Made by a program: the position numbers and the translations under genes. The notes below the pieces were generated by a model. It saw only the letters and a list, made by a program, of their open reading frames with translations. It was not told the origin of the DNA and did not search any database. Below, piece after piece: positions 1 to 8,268 of a stretch of 36,322 nt of DNA. The stretch's first letter is position 1. Every line of letters begins with the position of its first letter. Source of the DNA: Pseudomonas sp. REP124 (GTDB lineage: Bacteria > Pseudomonadota > Gammaproteobacteria > Pseudomonadales > Pseudomonadaceae); the NCBI RefSeq assembly GCF_020164475.1, contig NZ_JAIQWX010000056.1:1-36322 (forward strand). Reading direction: 5' to 3'.

Positions 1-10
1 TATTTCCATC

Positions 11-33
11 GTGGGAGCGAGCCTGCTCGCGAT
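11..33. repeat. Single REP element, arm type A, at the window edge
   Basis: The core GAGCGAGCCTGCTCGCGAT follows GTGG, the same sequence as the arms at 18421, 26279 and 31093. Only one arm is visible, and a partner may lie just outside the window to the left. It sits downstream of the sucD terminator. Confidence 0.85.
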
Positions 34-58
34 GGCGTCAGCGCAGTCAACTCAACGC

Positions 59-94
59 CCGGAAACGACAAAGGCCACCCGAAGGTGGCCTTTG
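59..94 (-). terminator. Rho-independent terminator of the suc operon
   Basis: The 11-bp perfect arms CAAAGGCCACC (69-79) and GGTGGCCTTTG (84-94) enclose a 4-nt loop. Read on the minus strand, the stem lies 30 bp after the sucD stop and is followed by a short T-rich stretch. It closes the transcription unit that runs down from sdhC or sucA. Confidence 0.75.
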
Positions 95-123
95 TTTGGT
101 GAAGCGTCAGTTAAGCGCGAGGC

Positions 124-1005
124 TTACTTGACGGCCCAACCAGTCAGCTCGGCCAGGGCCTTGCCGATGTCTGCCAGCGAACGCACGGTTTTCACGCCTG
201 CGTCTTGCAGAGCAGCGAATTTCTCGTCTGCAGTGCCTTTGCCGCCAGAGATGATTGCGCCAGCATGGCCCATGCGCTTGCCCGGAGGAGCAGTCACACC
301 AGCGATGTAGGAAACAACCGGCTTGGTCACGTGTGCCTTGATGTAGGCAGCCGCTTCTTCTTCAGCCGAACCGCCGATCTCACCGATCATGACGATCGCT
401 TCGGTCTTCGGGTCTTCCTGGAACAGCTTCAGGATGTCGATGAAGTTCGAACCCGGGATCGGGTCACCACCGATGCCGACGCAAGTCGACTGACCGAAAC
501 CGGCGTCAGTAGTCTGCTTCACAGCTTCGTAGGTCAGGGTGCCGGAACGGGAAACGATACCGACCTTGCCTGGCAAGTGAATGTGACCTGGCATGATGCC
601 GATCTTGCATTCGCCTGGAGTGATCACGCCTGGGCAGTTAGGGCCGATCAGGGTAACACCCAGCTCGTCGCACTTAACTTTAGCGTCCAGCATGTCCAGG
701 GTAGGAATGCCTTCGGTGATGCAGACGATCAGCTTGATGCCGCCGAAAGCAGCTTCCAGGATCGAGTCCTTGCAGAAAGGAGCCGGAACGTAGATCACGC
801 TGGCGGTGGCGCCAGTGGCTGCTACGGCGTCTTTCACGGTGTTGAACACTGGCAGACCCAGGTGCTCGGTGCCGCCTTTGCCTGGAGTTACACCACCAAC
901 CATCTTGGTGCCGTACTCGATGGCTTGCTGGGTGTGGAAGCTACCCTGCGAACCGGTAATACCCTGGCAGATAACTTTGGTGTCTTTATTGATCAGGACG
1001 CTCAT
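124..1005 (-). CDS. sucD: Succinyl-CoA synthetase alpha subunit
   Basis: This cytoplasmic subunit works with SucC to convert succinyl-CoA, ADP (or GDP) and phosphate to succinate, CoA and ATP (or GTP) in the TCA cycle. The 293 residues are the usual family length. An N-terminal CoA-binding Rossmann domain contains GITGSQGSFHT (15-25), and a C-terminal ligase domain follows. The active-site histidine that becomes phosphorylated is H247 in GHAGAIISGGKGT, matching H246 of the E. coli enzyme. The ATG shares one base with the sucC stop (TAATG), so the two subunits are probably translationally coupled. It is the last gene of the suc operon and a terminator hairpin follows it. The identification is secure. 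Confidence 0.97.
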   Translation of the reverse strand: MSVLINKDTKVICQGITGSQGSFHTQQAIEYGTKMVGGVTPGKGGTEHLGLPVFNTVKDAVAATGATASVIYVPAPFCKDSILEAAFGGIKLIVCITEGIPTLDMLDAKVKCDELGVTLIGPNCPGVITPGECKIGIMPGHIHLPGKVGIVSRSGTLTYEAVKQTTDAGFGQSTCVGIGGDPIPGSNFIDILKLFQEDPKTEAIVMIGEIGGSAEEEAAAYIKAHVTKPVVSYIAGVTAPPGKRMGHAGAIISGGKGTADEKFAALQDAGVKTVRSLADIGKALAELTGWAVK

Positions 1006-2171
1006 TACTTGCCCTCCGCAGCTTTAACGACTTGTTGAGCAGCGTCGGTCAGGCTGGTAGCAGCGATGATGTTCAAACCGCTTTCTGCCAGTACTTTAGC
1101 GCCCAGTTCAGCGTTGTTGCCTTCAAGACGAACAACAACCGGGATTTTCACGCCGACTTCTTTCACTGCACCGATGATGCCTTCGGCAATCATGTCGCAA
1201 CGAACGATGCCGCCGAAGATGTTAACCAGTACTGCAGCGACGTTGGTGTCGGACAGAATGATTTTGAAAGCTTCGGTAACGCGCTCTTTGGTAGCACCGC
1301 CGCCCACGTCGAGGAAGTTGGCTGGCTTACCGCCGTGCAGGTTGACGATGTCCATGGTACCCATGGCCAGGCCAGCACCGTTGACCATGCAACCGATGTT
1401 GCCTTCCAGCGCTACGTAGTTCAGTTCGAACTTGGCAGCGTGCGCTTCGCGCGGATCGTCCTGGGACGGATCGTGGAAAGTCTTCAGCTTAGGCTGACGG
1501 TACATGGCGTTGGCGTCGATGTTGATCTTGGCGTCCAGGCAGTGCAGATCGCCGTCAGCCTTGATCACCAGCGGGTTCACTTCCAGCAGGGCCAGATCGT
1601 GATCCTGGAACAGTTTGGCCAGACCAACGAAGATCTTGGCGAACTGGGCAACTTGCTTGCCTTCCAGACCCAGCTGGAAAGCCAGCTCGCGACCCTGGAA
1701 TGGCTGAGCGCCAACCAGTGGATCGATAGTGGCTTTCAGAATTTTTTCTGGAGTGTCGTGAGCGATTTTCTCGATGTCCACGCCACCTTCGGTGGAAGCC
1801 ATGAACACGATGCGACGGCTCGAACGGTCTACGACAGCGCCCAGGTACAGCTCTTTAGCGATATCAGTGCACGATTCAACCAGGATCTTGGTGACTGGCT
1901 GACCATTGGCGTCAGTCTGGTAAGTCACCAGACGCTTGCCCAGCCACTGCTGTGCGAAGGCTTTGGCGTCTTCTTTGTTGCGAACCAGCTTAACGCCGCC
2001 CGCTTTACCGCGACCACCAGCGTGGACCTGGGCTTTGACAACCCACTCGCTGCCGCCGATTTTGTCGCAAGCTTCTGCTGCTGCTTCCGGGGTGTCTACC
2101 GCGTAGCCTTTGGATACTGGCAGGCCGTACTCAGCGAACAGCTGCTTACCCTGATACTCGTGAAGATTCAT
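1005..2171 (-). CDS. sucC: Succinyl-CoA synthetase beta subunit
   Basis: The nucleotide-binding beta subunit partners SucD. The 388-residue protein has an ATP-grasp domain at the N-terminal side (VKAQVHAGGRGKAGGVK near residues 45-61) and a C-terminal CoA-ligase domain with the glycine-rich GGGATKERV. I chose the ATG giving MNLHEYQGKQLFAEYGL because this is the conserved start of the family. The same frame stays open 51 codons further upstream, but that extension is not protein-like and crosses an intergenic hairpin. The ribosome site is weak (GAAGACGG). A 199-bp gap containing an inverted repeat separates it from lpdG upstream, and it overlaps sucD by one base downstream. Confidence 0.97.
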   Translation of the reverse strand: MNLHEYQGKQLFAEYGLPVSKGYAVDTPEAAAEACDKIGGSEWVVKAQVHAGGRGKAGGVKLVRNKEDAKAFAQQWLGKRLVTYQTDANGQPVTKILVESCTDIAKELYLGAVVDRSSRRIVFMASTEGGVDIEKIAHDTPEKILKATIDPLVGAQPFQGRELAFQLGLEGKQVAQFAKIFVGLAKLFQDHDLALLEVNPLVIKADGDLHCLDAKINIDANAMYRQPKLKTFHDPSQDDPREAHAAKFELNYVALEGNIGCMVNGAGLAMGTMDIVNLHGGKPANFLDVGGGATKERVTEAFKIILSDTNVAAVLVNIFGGIVRCDMIAEGIIGAVKEVGVKIPVVVRLEGNNAELGAKVLAESGLNIIAATSLTDAAQQVVKAAEGK

Positions 2172-2247
2172 GCTTATTACCGTCTTCGTTAGGTACTGCG
2201 CATTCGGTGCTGCACCAGAATCAGTGCCGCACCACCTGTGACTGCTG

Positions 2248-2287
2248 CTTGCGTAGCGTTTCCGGATACCCGGTGCGGCTACGCAAG
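2248..2287 (-). other. Inverted repeat in the lpdG-sucC gap
   Basis: The perfect 10-bp arms CTTGCGTAGC (2248-2257) and GCTACGCAAG (2278-2287) flank a 20-nt loop that itself contains a small CCGG/CCGG inverted repeat. No T-run follows on either strand, so it is not a standard terminator. It could be an RNA processing or stability hairpin in the operon transcript, or a protein-binding site. It lies about 77 bp upstream of the sucC ATG. Confidence 0.6.
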
Positions 2288-2370
2288 ACTGCGTCCAGCG
2301 GACATTCCGCGGTGAGTCTTGCACGCAAGGCTCACGACGGGCCGATACCGCCGTGGTTTCTTATTGTGTC

Positions 2371-3807
2371 TTAACGCTTCTTGCGGTTGGCGACGTGAAT
2401 GGCGCCGCCATTCACTGCCAAAGCAGCTTCGTGCAAGGCTTCGGACAGGGTCGGATGGGAGAAAACCATCATGCCCAGGTCTTCAGCACTGGTGCCGAAT
2501 TCCATCGCGATCGCGCCTTGCTGAACCAGTTCTGCAGCGCTCGGGCCAATCACGTGAACGCCCAATACGCGGTCAGTCTTGGCATCGGCGATGACCTTGA
2601 CGAAACCACCGGTATCGTTGGCGGCCATTGCACGACCGGATGCTGCGAACGGGAAGGTGCCGACGTTAACTTCAACGCCTTCAGCTTTCAAGGCCTGTTC
2701 GGTTTTACCGACCCACGCGATTTCCGGGTGAGTATAAATAACCGAAGGGATCAGGTCATAGTTCATCTGGGCCTTGTGACCCTTGATGCGCTCGACAACC
2801 ATGATGCCTTCTTCCGACGCCTTGTGCGCCAGCATCATGCCGCGAACCACGTCACCGATGGCGTAAACGCCCGGTACGCTGGTCGCGCAGTGGTCGTCGA
2901 CGAATACGAAACCACGCTCGTCGATGGTCACGCCGCTGTCGGCAGCCAGCAGATCAGTGGTCACTGGACGGCGACCAACGGCTACGATCAGCTTGTCGAA
3001 AGTGATGGTCTGTTCGCCGTTGGCATCGGTGTAGTTAACGACAACTTCTTCGCCGTTCACTTTCGAGCCGGTCACGCGAGCGCCCAGCTTGATGTCCAGG
3101 CCCTGCTTGGTCAGGGTTTTCAGCGCTTCCTTGGAAACAGCGGTGTCGGCTGCCATCAGGAAGGTGTCCAGGGCTTCCAGGACAGTCACTTCTGCACCCA
3201 GACGCGACCATACCGAACCCAGTTCCAGGCCGATAACGCCAGCACCGATCACGCCCAGACGCTTAGGCACGGTCTGGAATTCCAGGGCGCCAGTGGAGTC
3301 AACGATGACGTTCTGGTCAACAGGAGCAGGCGGGATGTCGATCGGACGCGAGCCAGAGGCCAGGATCACGTTTTCGGCTTCAATGACTTCAACCGAGCCG
3401 TCTGGCTTGGTGACTTCGACTTTCTTGCCGGCCAGCAGTTTGCCGTGGCCCTGGATCGAAGTGACGCCGTTGGCCTTGAACAGGGTGGCAACACCGCCGG
3501 TCAGGTTCTTGACGATGCCAGCCTTGCGGCCAACCATCGCAGCGACGTCCATTTTGACTTCGCCGGTGGAGATGCCGTGTACGTTGAAGCTTTCTTTGGC
3601 TTCCTTGTACTTCCAGGAGCTGTCCAGCAGCGCCTTGGATGGAATGCAGCCGACGTTCAGGCAGGTACCGCCCAGGGCCAGTTTGCCCTCACCGTCGGTG
3701 TACTTCTCGATGCAGGCGGTGGACAGACCCAGTTGGGCAGCCTTGATGGCAGCTACGTAGCCGCCAGGGCCCGCACCGATCACTACTACGTCAAATTTTT
3801 GCGACAT
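2371..3807 (-). CDS. lpdG: Dihydrolipoyl dehydrogenase (E3) of 2-oxoglutarate dehydrogenase
   Basis: This flavoprotein reoxidises the dihydrolipoyl group carried by SucB and passes electrons to NAD+. In pseudomonads this E3 is also known to serve the glycine cleavage system. Features seen in the 478 residues are the FAD-binding GAGPGGYVAA at 11-20, the redox disulfide GGTCLNVGCIPSK with C49 and C54, a second nucleotide-binding motif GAGVIGLELGSVW, and the C-terminal interface with the catalytic His-Glu pair in SHPTLSEALHEAA. A good ribosome site (GAGGA, 8 nt spacing) supports the ATG. It is in the operon between sucB and sucC. A repeat-rich 108-bp gap precedes it. Confidence 0.96.
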   Translation of the reverse strand: MSQKFDVVVIGAGPGGYVAAIKAAQLGLSTACIEKYTDGEGKLALGGTCLNVGCIPSKALLDSSWKYKEAKESFNVHGISTGEVKMDVAAMVGRKAGIVKNLTGGVATLFKANGVTSIQGHGKLLAGKKVEVTKPDGSVEVIEAENVILASGSRPIDIPPAPVDQNVIVDSTGALEFQTVPKRLGVIGAGVIGLELGSVWSRLGAEVTVLEALDTFLMAADTAVSKEALKTLTKQGLDIKLGARVTGSKVNGEEVVVNYTDANGEQTITFDKLIVAVGRRPVTTDLLAADSGVTIDERGFVFVDDHCATSVPGVYAIGDVVRGMMLAHKASEEGIMVVERIKGHKAQMNYDLIPSVIYTHPEIAWVGKTEQALKAEGVEVNVGTFPFAASGRAMAANDTGGFVKVIADAKTDRVLGVHVIGPSAAELVQQGAIAMEFGTSAEDLGMMVFSHPTLSEALHEAALAVNGGAIHVANRKKR

Positions 3808-3830
3808 TCAAAAAATCCTCGTTAGCAATA

Positions 3831-3912
3831 AAGCTAGAAGCCGCAAGCTCCAAGCTGCAAGTCCCTCCGCTCGTCTTGAGCTTGGGGCTTGAAGCTGGAA
3901 GCTTGCAGCTGC
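3831..3912. repeat. AGCTTGAAGC-type intergenic repeat between sucB and lpdG
   Basis: This short stretch is built from repeated AAGCT / CAAGCT words (CCGCAAGCTCCAAGCTGCAA, then GGCTTGAAGCTGGAAGCTTG in the opposite sense). The two halves are roughly complementary and can fold into one long imperfect hairpin. It fills nearly all of the 108-bp sucB-lpdG gap and is unlike the GTGGGAGCG-type REPs elsewhere in the window. Confidence 0.7.
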
Positions 3913-3915
3913 TCT

Positions 3916-5133
3916 TTAGATATCCAGCAACAGACGAGCCGGATCTTCCAGCAGGTTCTTGATGGTCACCAGGAAGGTTACAGCTTCTTTGCCATCGATC
4001 AGACGGTGATCGTAGGACAGTGCCAGATACATCATCGGACGGATAACGACCTGGCCGTTGACGGCCATAGGACGCTGGATGATGTTGTGCATGCCCAGAA
4101 TTGCGGCTTGCGGCGGGTTGACGATCGGGGTCGACATCATCGAACCGAAAGTACCGCCGTTGGTGATGGTGAAGGTACCACCGGTCATTTCTTCCATCGA
4201 CAGCTTGCCGTCACGGGCTTTCTTGCCGAAAGTCGCGATGCCGCCTTCGATTTCAGCTAGGCTCATCAGTTCGGCGTTACGCAGAACCGGCACAACCAGA
4301 CCGCGGTCGCTGGACACGGCAACACCGACGTCGGCGTAGCCGTGGTAAACGATATCGGCACCGTCGATCGACGCGTTGACAGCCGGGAAGCGCTTCAGAG
4401 CTTCGGTGGCCGCTTTCACGAAGAACGACATGAAGCCCAGGCGCACGCCGTTGTGGGATTTCTCGAACAGGTCCTTGTACTTCGAACGCAGAGCCATGAC
4501 TTCGGTCATGTCCACTTCGTTGAAAGTGGTCAGCATCGCCATGTTCGATTGAGCTTCAACCAGACGCTCGGCAACCTTGGCACGCAGACGGGTCATCGGA
4601 ACGCGCTTCTCAACGCGGTCACCGGCAGCGAATACCGGAGCGGCAGCGGCAGGAGCAGCGGCCTTGGCAGGCGCGGCAGCTGGAGCGGCTTTCTTGGCGG
4701 CAACGGCTGCAACCACGTCTTCCTTGGTCACGCGACCGCCTTTGCCGGTACCGGCAACGGAAGCGATGTTGATGCCGTTTTCTTCAGCCAGCTTGCGAGC
4801 AGCCGGTGCAGCGACAGGATCGTCTTCGCCATCGGCAGCAGGGGCAGCGGCCTGAGCGGCGGCTGGAGCAGCAGCAGGCGCTGCGGCGGCAGCGCCACCT
4901 TCAACGATCGAGCCCAGCACTTCGTCGGACAGAACGGTGTCGCCTTCGTTCTTGACGATAGCGCCCAGCACGCCGTCAGCAGTGGCCAACACTTCCAGAA
5001 CGACTTTGTCGGTTTCGATGTCGACGATCAGCTCGTCACGCTTTACGGCTTCGCCCGGCTTCTTGTGCCAGGTGGCAACGGTGCCGTCGGCAACCGATTC
5101 CGGGAAAGTAGGGGCTTTGATTTCGATAGCCAT
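3916..5133 (-). CDS. sucB: Dihydrolipoyl succinyltransferase (E2) of 2-oxoglutarate dehydrogenase
   Basis: This E2 core transfers the succinyl group from the SucA-bound intermediate to CoA. The 405 residues show the standard order: one N-terminal lipoyl domain (1-75) with the lipoylated lysine K43 in DIETDK, an Ala/Pro-rich flexible linker (about 80-105), a peripheral subunit-binding domain (about 107-142), a second Ala/Pro linker, and the catalytic acyltransferase domain from about 175. The catalytic motif SYDHRLIDGKEA supplies H376 and D380. AAGGA lies about 10 nt before the ATG. It is 42 bp downstream of sucA in the same operon. The single lipoyl domain fits SucB rather than AceF. Confidence 0.97.
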   Translation of the reverse strand: MAIEIKAPTFPESVADGTVATWHKKPGEAVKRDELIVDIETDKVVLEVLATADGVLGAIVKNEGDTVLSDEVLGSIVEGGAAAAAPAAAPAAAQAAAPAADGEDDPVAAPAARKLAEENGINIASVAGTGKGGRVTKEDVVAAVAAKKAAPAAAPAKAAAPAAAAPVFAAGDRVEKRVPMTRLRAKVAERLVEAQSNMAMLTTFNEVDMTEVMALRSKYKDLFEKSHNGVRLGFMSFFVKAATEALKRFPAVNASIDGADIVYHGYADVGVAVSSDRGLVVPVLRNAELMSLAEIEGGIATFGKKARDGKLSMEEMTGGTFTITNGGTFGSMMSTPIVNPPQAAILGMHNIIQRPMAVNGQVVIRPMMYLALSYDHRLIDGKEAVTFLVTIKNLLEDPARLLLDI

Positions 5134-5175
5134 TATCTGTGGGTCCTTAAATTCGGTTTCTGGTGCGCGAAGGCG

Positions 5176-8007
5176 TTAAACAGTAAAGGCGTCTTGCAGC
5201 AGTTTTTCCTGCTGCTCGGCGTGCATCGATGCGTAACCACATGCAGGTGCGGCGGAAGCCTCACGGCCCGCGTACTCGAGTACGAGAGACTTGTTGAGGT
5301 TTGCGATGCTACGACGCAGGTGGTGTTGGCTGCAGTACCAGGCACCCTGGTTCATCGGCTCTTCCTGACACCACACGGCATGCTTGACGTTGGTGTAAGG
5401 AGCCAGGACTTCCTTCAGGTCGTCCTCAGGGAATGGGTACAGCTGCTCGATACGCACGATGGCGATATCGTCACGGCCTTCGGCACGACGTTTTTCCAGC
5501 AGGTCGTAGTAGACCTTGCCGCTACACAGAACAACGCGCTCGACCTTTGCCGGGTCCAGTGCATCGATTTCCGGGATAACGGTCTGGAACGAACCTTCGG
5601 CCAGATCTTCCAGAGTCGAGATGGCCAGCTTGTGGCGCAGCAGCGACTTGGGAGTCAATACGATCAACGGCTTGCGCAGCGGACGGATAACCTGACGACG
5701 CAGCAGGTGGTAGATCTGCGCCGGGGTAGTCGGTACAGCCACCTGAATGTTGTGCTCGGCACACAGTTGCAGGTAACGCTCCAGACGAGCCGACGAGTGC
5801 TCCGGACCCTGACCTTCATAACCGTGCGGCAGCAGCATGGTCAGACCGCACAGACGGCCCCACTTGTGCTCGCCACTGGTGATGAACTGGTCGATAACCA
5901 CCTGGGCACCGTTGGCGAAGTCACCGAATTGGGCTTCCCAGATCACCAGCGCATCCGGCGTGGTGGTCGAGTAACCGTATTCGAATGCCAGTACGGCTTC
6001 TTCCGACAGGTACGAGTCGTACATTTCGAAACGCGGCTGACCGTCGTACAGGTTCTTCAGCGGTACGTAGGTGCTGGCGTCTTTCTGGTTGTGCAGAACA
6101 GCGTGACGGTGCGAGAACGTACCGCGGCCGATGTCCTGGCCGGTCATGCGGATCGGGTGACCTTCGAACAGCAGGGTCGCGTACGCCATGGTCTCGGCGA
6201 AGCCCCAGTTGATCGGCAAACCACCGGCTTGCATCTTCTGGCGGTCTTCGTAGATCTTGGCGACCTGACGCTGAACAACCAGGCCTTCCGGAGTTTCCAG
6301 CAACTTGGCGGACAGCTCCTGCAAGGTCTTCAGATCGAAGCGAGTGTCGTGACGCGCGGTCCAGGCGTGGCCCAGATACGGACGCCAGTCCACGAACAGC
6401 TCTTTGTTCGGCTCTTTGACCAGGCTTTTTACAACATGCAGACCGTTGTCCAGCGCGTTGCGGTATTCGTCGACTTTCGCCTGAACACGCTCTGCGTCCA
6501 GCACACCGCTCTGGGTCAGTTGATCGGCATACAGCTCACGGGTAGTGCGCTGCTTGGTGATCTGCTGATACATCAGAGGCTGGGTGCCGCTAGGCTCGTC
6601 CGCTTCGTTGTGACCGCGACGACGGTAGCAGACCAGGTCGATCACCACGTCACGCTTGAACTGCATGCGGTAGTCGATGGCCAGCTGAGTCACGAACAGT
6701 ACGGCTTCCGGATCATCGCCATTCACATGGAGGATCGGCGCCTGGATCATCTTCGCAACGTCGGTGGCGTACTCGGTGGAACGCGAGTCCAACGGGTTGC
6801 TGATGGTGAAACCAACCTGGTTGTTGATCACGATGTGCACGGTACCGCCGGTCTTGAAACCGCGGGTCTGCGACATCTGGAAGGTTTCCATCACCACGCC
6901 TTGACCGGCGAATGCCGCGTCACCGTGGATGGAGATCGGCAGAACCTTCTCACCGGTCAGGTCGTTGCGACGATCCTGACGGGCGCGAACCGAACCCTCG
7001 ACCACCGGGGAAACGATTTCCAGGTGGGACGGGTTGAACGCCATGGCCAGGTGAACTTCACCACCTGCGGTCATCACGTTGGACGAGAAGCCCTGGTGGT
7101 ATTTAACGTCACCGGAACCCAGCTCGACCTTCTTCTTGCCTTCGAACTCGTCGAACAGCTCGCGCGGGTTCTTGCCGAAGGTGTTGACCAGAACGTTCAG
7201 ACGGCCACGGTGGGCCATGCCGATGACGACTTCCTTGGTGCCGTAGGAGCCGGAACGCTGGATCAGTTCGTCGAGCATCGGAATCAGGCTTTCGCCGCCT
7301 TCCAGACCGAAACGCTTGGTGCCCGGGTATTTGGTGCCCAGGTATTTTTCCAGGCCTTCACCGGCAGTTACGCGCTCGAGCAGGTGACCCTTGATGTCCG
7401 CGGAATACGTCGGACGGCCGCGTACGCTTTCCAGACGCTGCTGGAACCACTGGCGCTGCTGAGAATCGGTGATGTGCGTAAATTCAGCGCCGATGGTGCG
7501 GCAATATGTCTGCTGCAACGCTTCGTGAATTTCGCGTAGGCTCGCTTCCTCTTTGCCGATGAACAGGTCGCCGGCACGGAAGGTCGTATCAAGATCGGCA
7601 TTGGTCAAGCCGTAATGATTGATCGACAGGTCTGCAGGTGCAGTGCGCTGCCACAGTCCAAGCGGGTCAAGCTTGGCTGCCTGGTGGCCACGCATACGGT
7701 AGGCCTGGATCAATCGCAGCACTTCAACTTGCTTCTTCTCGTGTTCAGTGCTCACGCTTGCGGCGGAAACCGGCTGGGCGCGGCGCTGGTTCTTTGCCAG
7801 CAACACGAAATGATCGCGAATTGTGGAGTGCGAAACATCGGTGGCAGAGTTGCTATCGGAAGGCAACTTCTGGAAGTAGGTGCGCCACTCTTCTGGCACA
7901 GCGTTAGGGTCGTGCAGGTAGAGCTCGTAAAGCTCTTCCACATAGGCAGCGTTACCTCCGGAAAGGTAGGCGCTGTTCCACATGCGCTGCATCACGCTTT
8001 CTTGCAT
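5176..8007 (-). CDS. sucA: 2-oxoglutarate dehydrogenase E1 component
   Basis: This thiamine-diphosphate enzyme decarboxylates 2-oxoglutarate and succinylates the lipoyl group on SucB. The 943 residues match the family length. Seen motifs are the N-terminal SucB-binding segment (MWNSAYLSGGNAAYVEELY, 9-27), MAHRGRLN at 264-271, and the TPP/Mg-binding motif HGDAAFAGQG (361-370) continuing to INNQVG (394-399). The C-terminal half is the transketolase-like pyrimidine and C-terminal domain, with GYEGQGPEHSSARLER. GAGGG lies about 9 nt before the ATG. It starts the sucAB-lpdG-sucCD block. A 261-bp gap with a hairpin separates it from sdhB, so both read-through and its own promoter are possible. I see no convincing promoter of its own. 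Confidence 0.97.
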   Translation of the reverse strand: MQESVMQRMWNSAYLSGGNAAYVEELYELYLHDPNAVPEEWRTYFQKLPSDSNSATDVSHSTIRDHFVLLAKNQRRAQPVSAASVSTEHEKKQVEVLRLIQAYRMRGHQAAKLDPLGLWQRTAPADLSINHYGLTNADLDTTFRAGDLFIGKEEASLREIHEALQQTYCRTIGAEFTHITDSQQRQWFQQRLESVRGRPTYSADIKGHLLERVTAGEGLEKYLGTKYPGTKRFGLEGGESLIPMLDELIQRSGSYGTKEVVIGMAHRGRLNVLVNTFGKNPRELFDEFEGKKKVELGSGDVKYHQGFSSNVMTAGGEVHLAMAFNPSHLEIVSPVVEGSVRARQDRRNDLTGEKVLPISIHGDAAFAGQGVVMETFQMSQTRGFKTGGTVHIVINNQVGFTISNPLDSRSTEYATDVAKMIQAPILHVNGDDPEAVLFVTQLAIDYRMQFKRDVVIDLVCYRRRGHNEADEPSGTQPLMYQQITKQRTTRELYADQLTQSGVLDAERVQAKVDEYRNALDNGLHVVKSLVKEPNKELFVDWRPYLGHAWTARHDTRFDLKTLQELSAKLLETPEGLVVQRQVAKIYEDRQKMQAGGLPINWGFAETMAYATLLFEGHPIRMTGQDIGRGTFSHRHAVLHNQKDASTYVPLKNLYDGQPRFEMYDSYLSEEAVLAFEYGYSTTTPDALVIWEAQFGDFANGAQVVIDQFITSGEHKWGRLCGLTMLLPHGYEGQGPEHSSARLERYLQLCAEHNIQVAVPTTPAQIYHLLRRQVIRPLRKPLIVLTPKSLLRHKLAISTLEDLAEGSFQTVIPEIDALDPAKVERVVLCSGKVYYDLLEKRRAEGRDDIAIVRIEQLYPFPEDDLKEVLAPYTNVKHAVWCQEEPMNQGAWYCSQHHLRRSIANLNKSLVLEYAGREASAAPACGYASMHAEQQEKLLQDAFTV

Positions 8008-8114
8008 GCTTGGTCACCCTCGGTTAGGGGAACACCACCGGCGTCGACACCGAGCAAACTTGCAGAAGTCCGAATGCAGCGACCAAAACAAGCCACTTAG
8101 GATCACGCTGATAG

Positions 8115-8132
8115 TCCGGGTACCAGCCCGGA
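8115..8132 (-). other. Small hairpin in the sucA leader
   Basis: The perfect 6-bp arms TCCGGG and CCCGGA flank a 6-nt loop about 110 bp upstream of the sucA ATG. It is too short and lacks a T-run, so it is not a terminator. Its role is unknown. Confidence 0.35.
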
Positions 8133-8194
8133 TGCCCCTGCTTGTCTCATTTCTTCAAAATAAGAGCCGTAACCTTTTGGGCTACTGCTCAGGT

Positions 8195-8230
8195 TAAAGC
8201 TACGGCGCCGGTTGAAGCCTGCGCCGTAGC
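8195..8230 (-). terminator. Terminator-like hairpin between sdhB and sucA
   Basis: The perfect 10-bp arms GCTACGGCGC (8199-8208) and GCGCCGTAGC (8221-8230) flank a 12-nt loop, 38 bp after the sdhB stop on the minus strand. The stem is followed by only TTTAACC, so termination may be partial. It may set the relative amounts of sdh and suc mRNA. Confidence 0.55.
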
Positions 8231-8268
8231 GTTCCACGGGTACAGCGGTGCTACTTTTTACAGCTGAA

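Noticed and set aside
2172..2324. Longer SucC with 51 extra N-terminal residues
   Set aside because: The extra residues are unlike SucC, cross a hairpin and lack a ribosome site. The conserved family start is MNLHEYQ.
4342..7539. A 1065-codon open frame on the plus strand opposite sucA and sucB
   Set aside because: It is a by-product of high-GC codon bias on the complementary strand. Its translation shows no known motifs, and both real genes beneath it are fully conserved.
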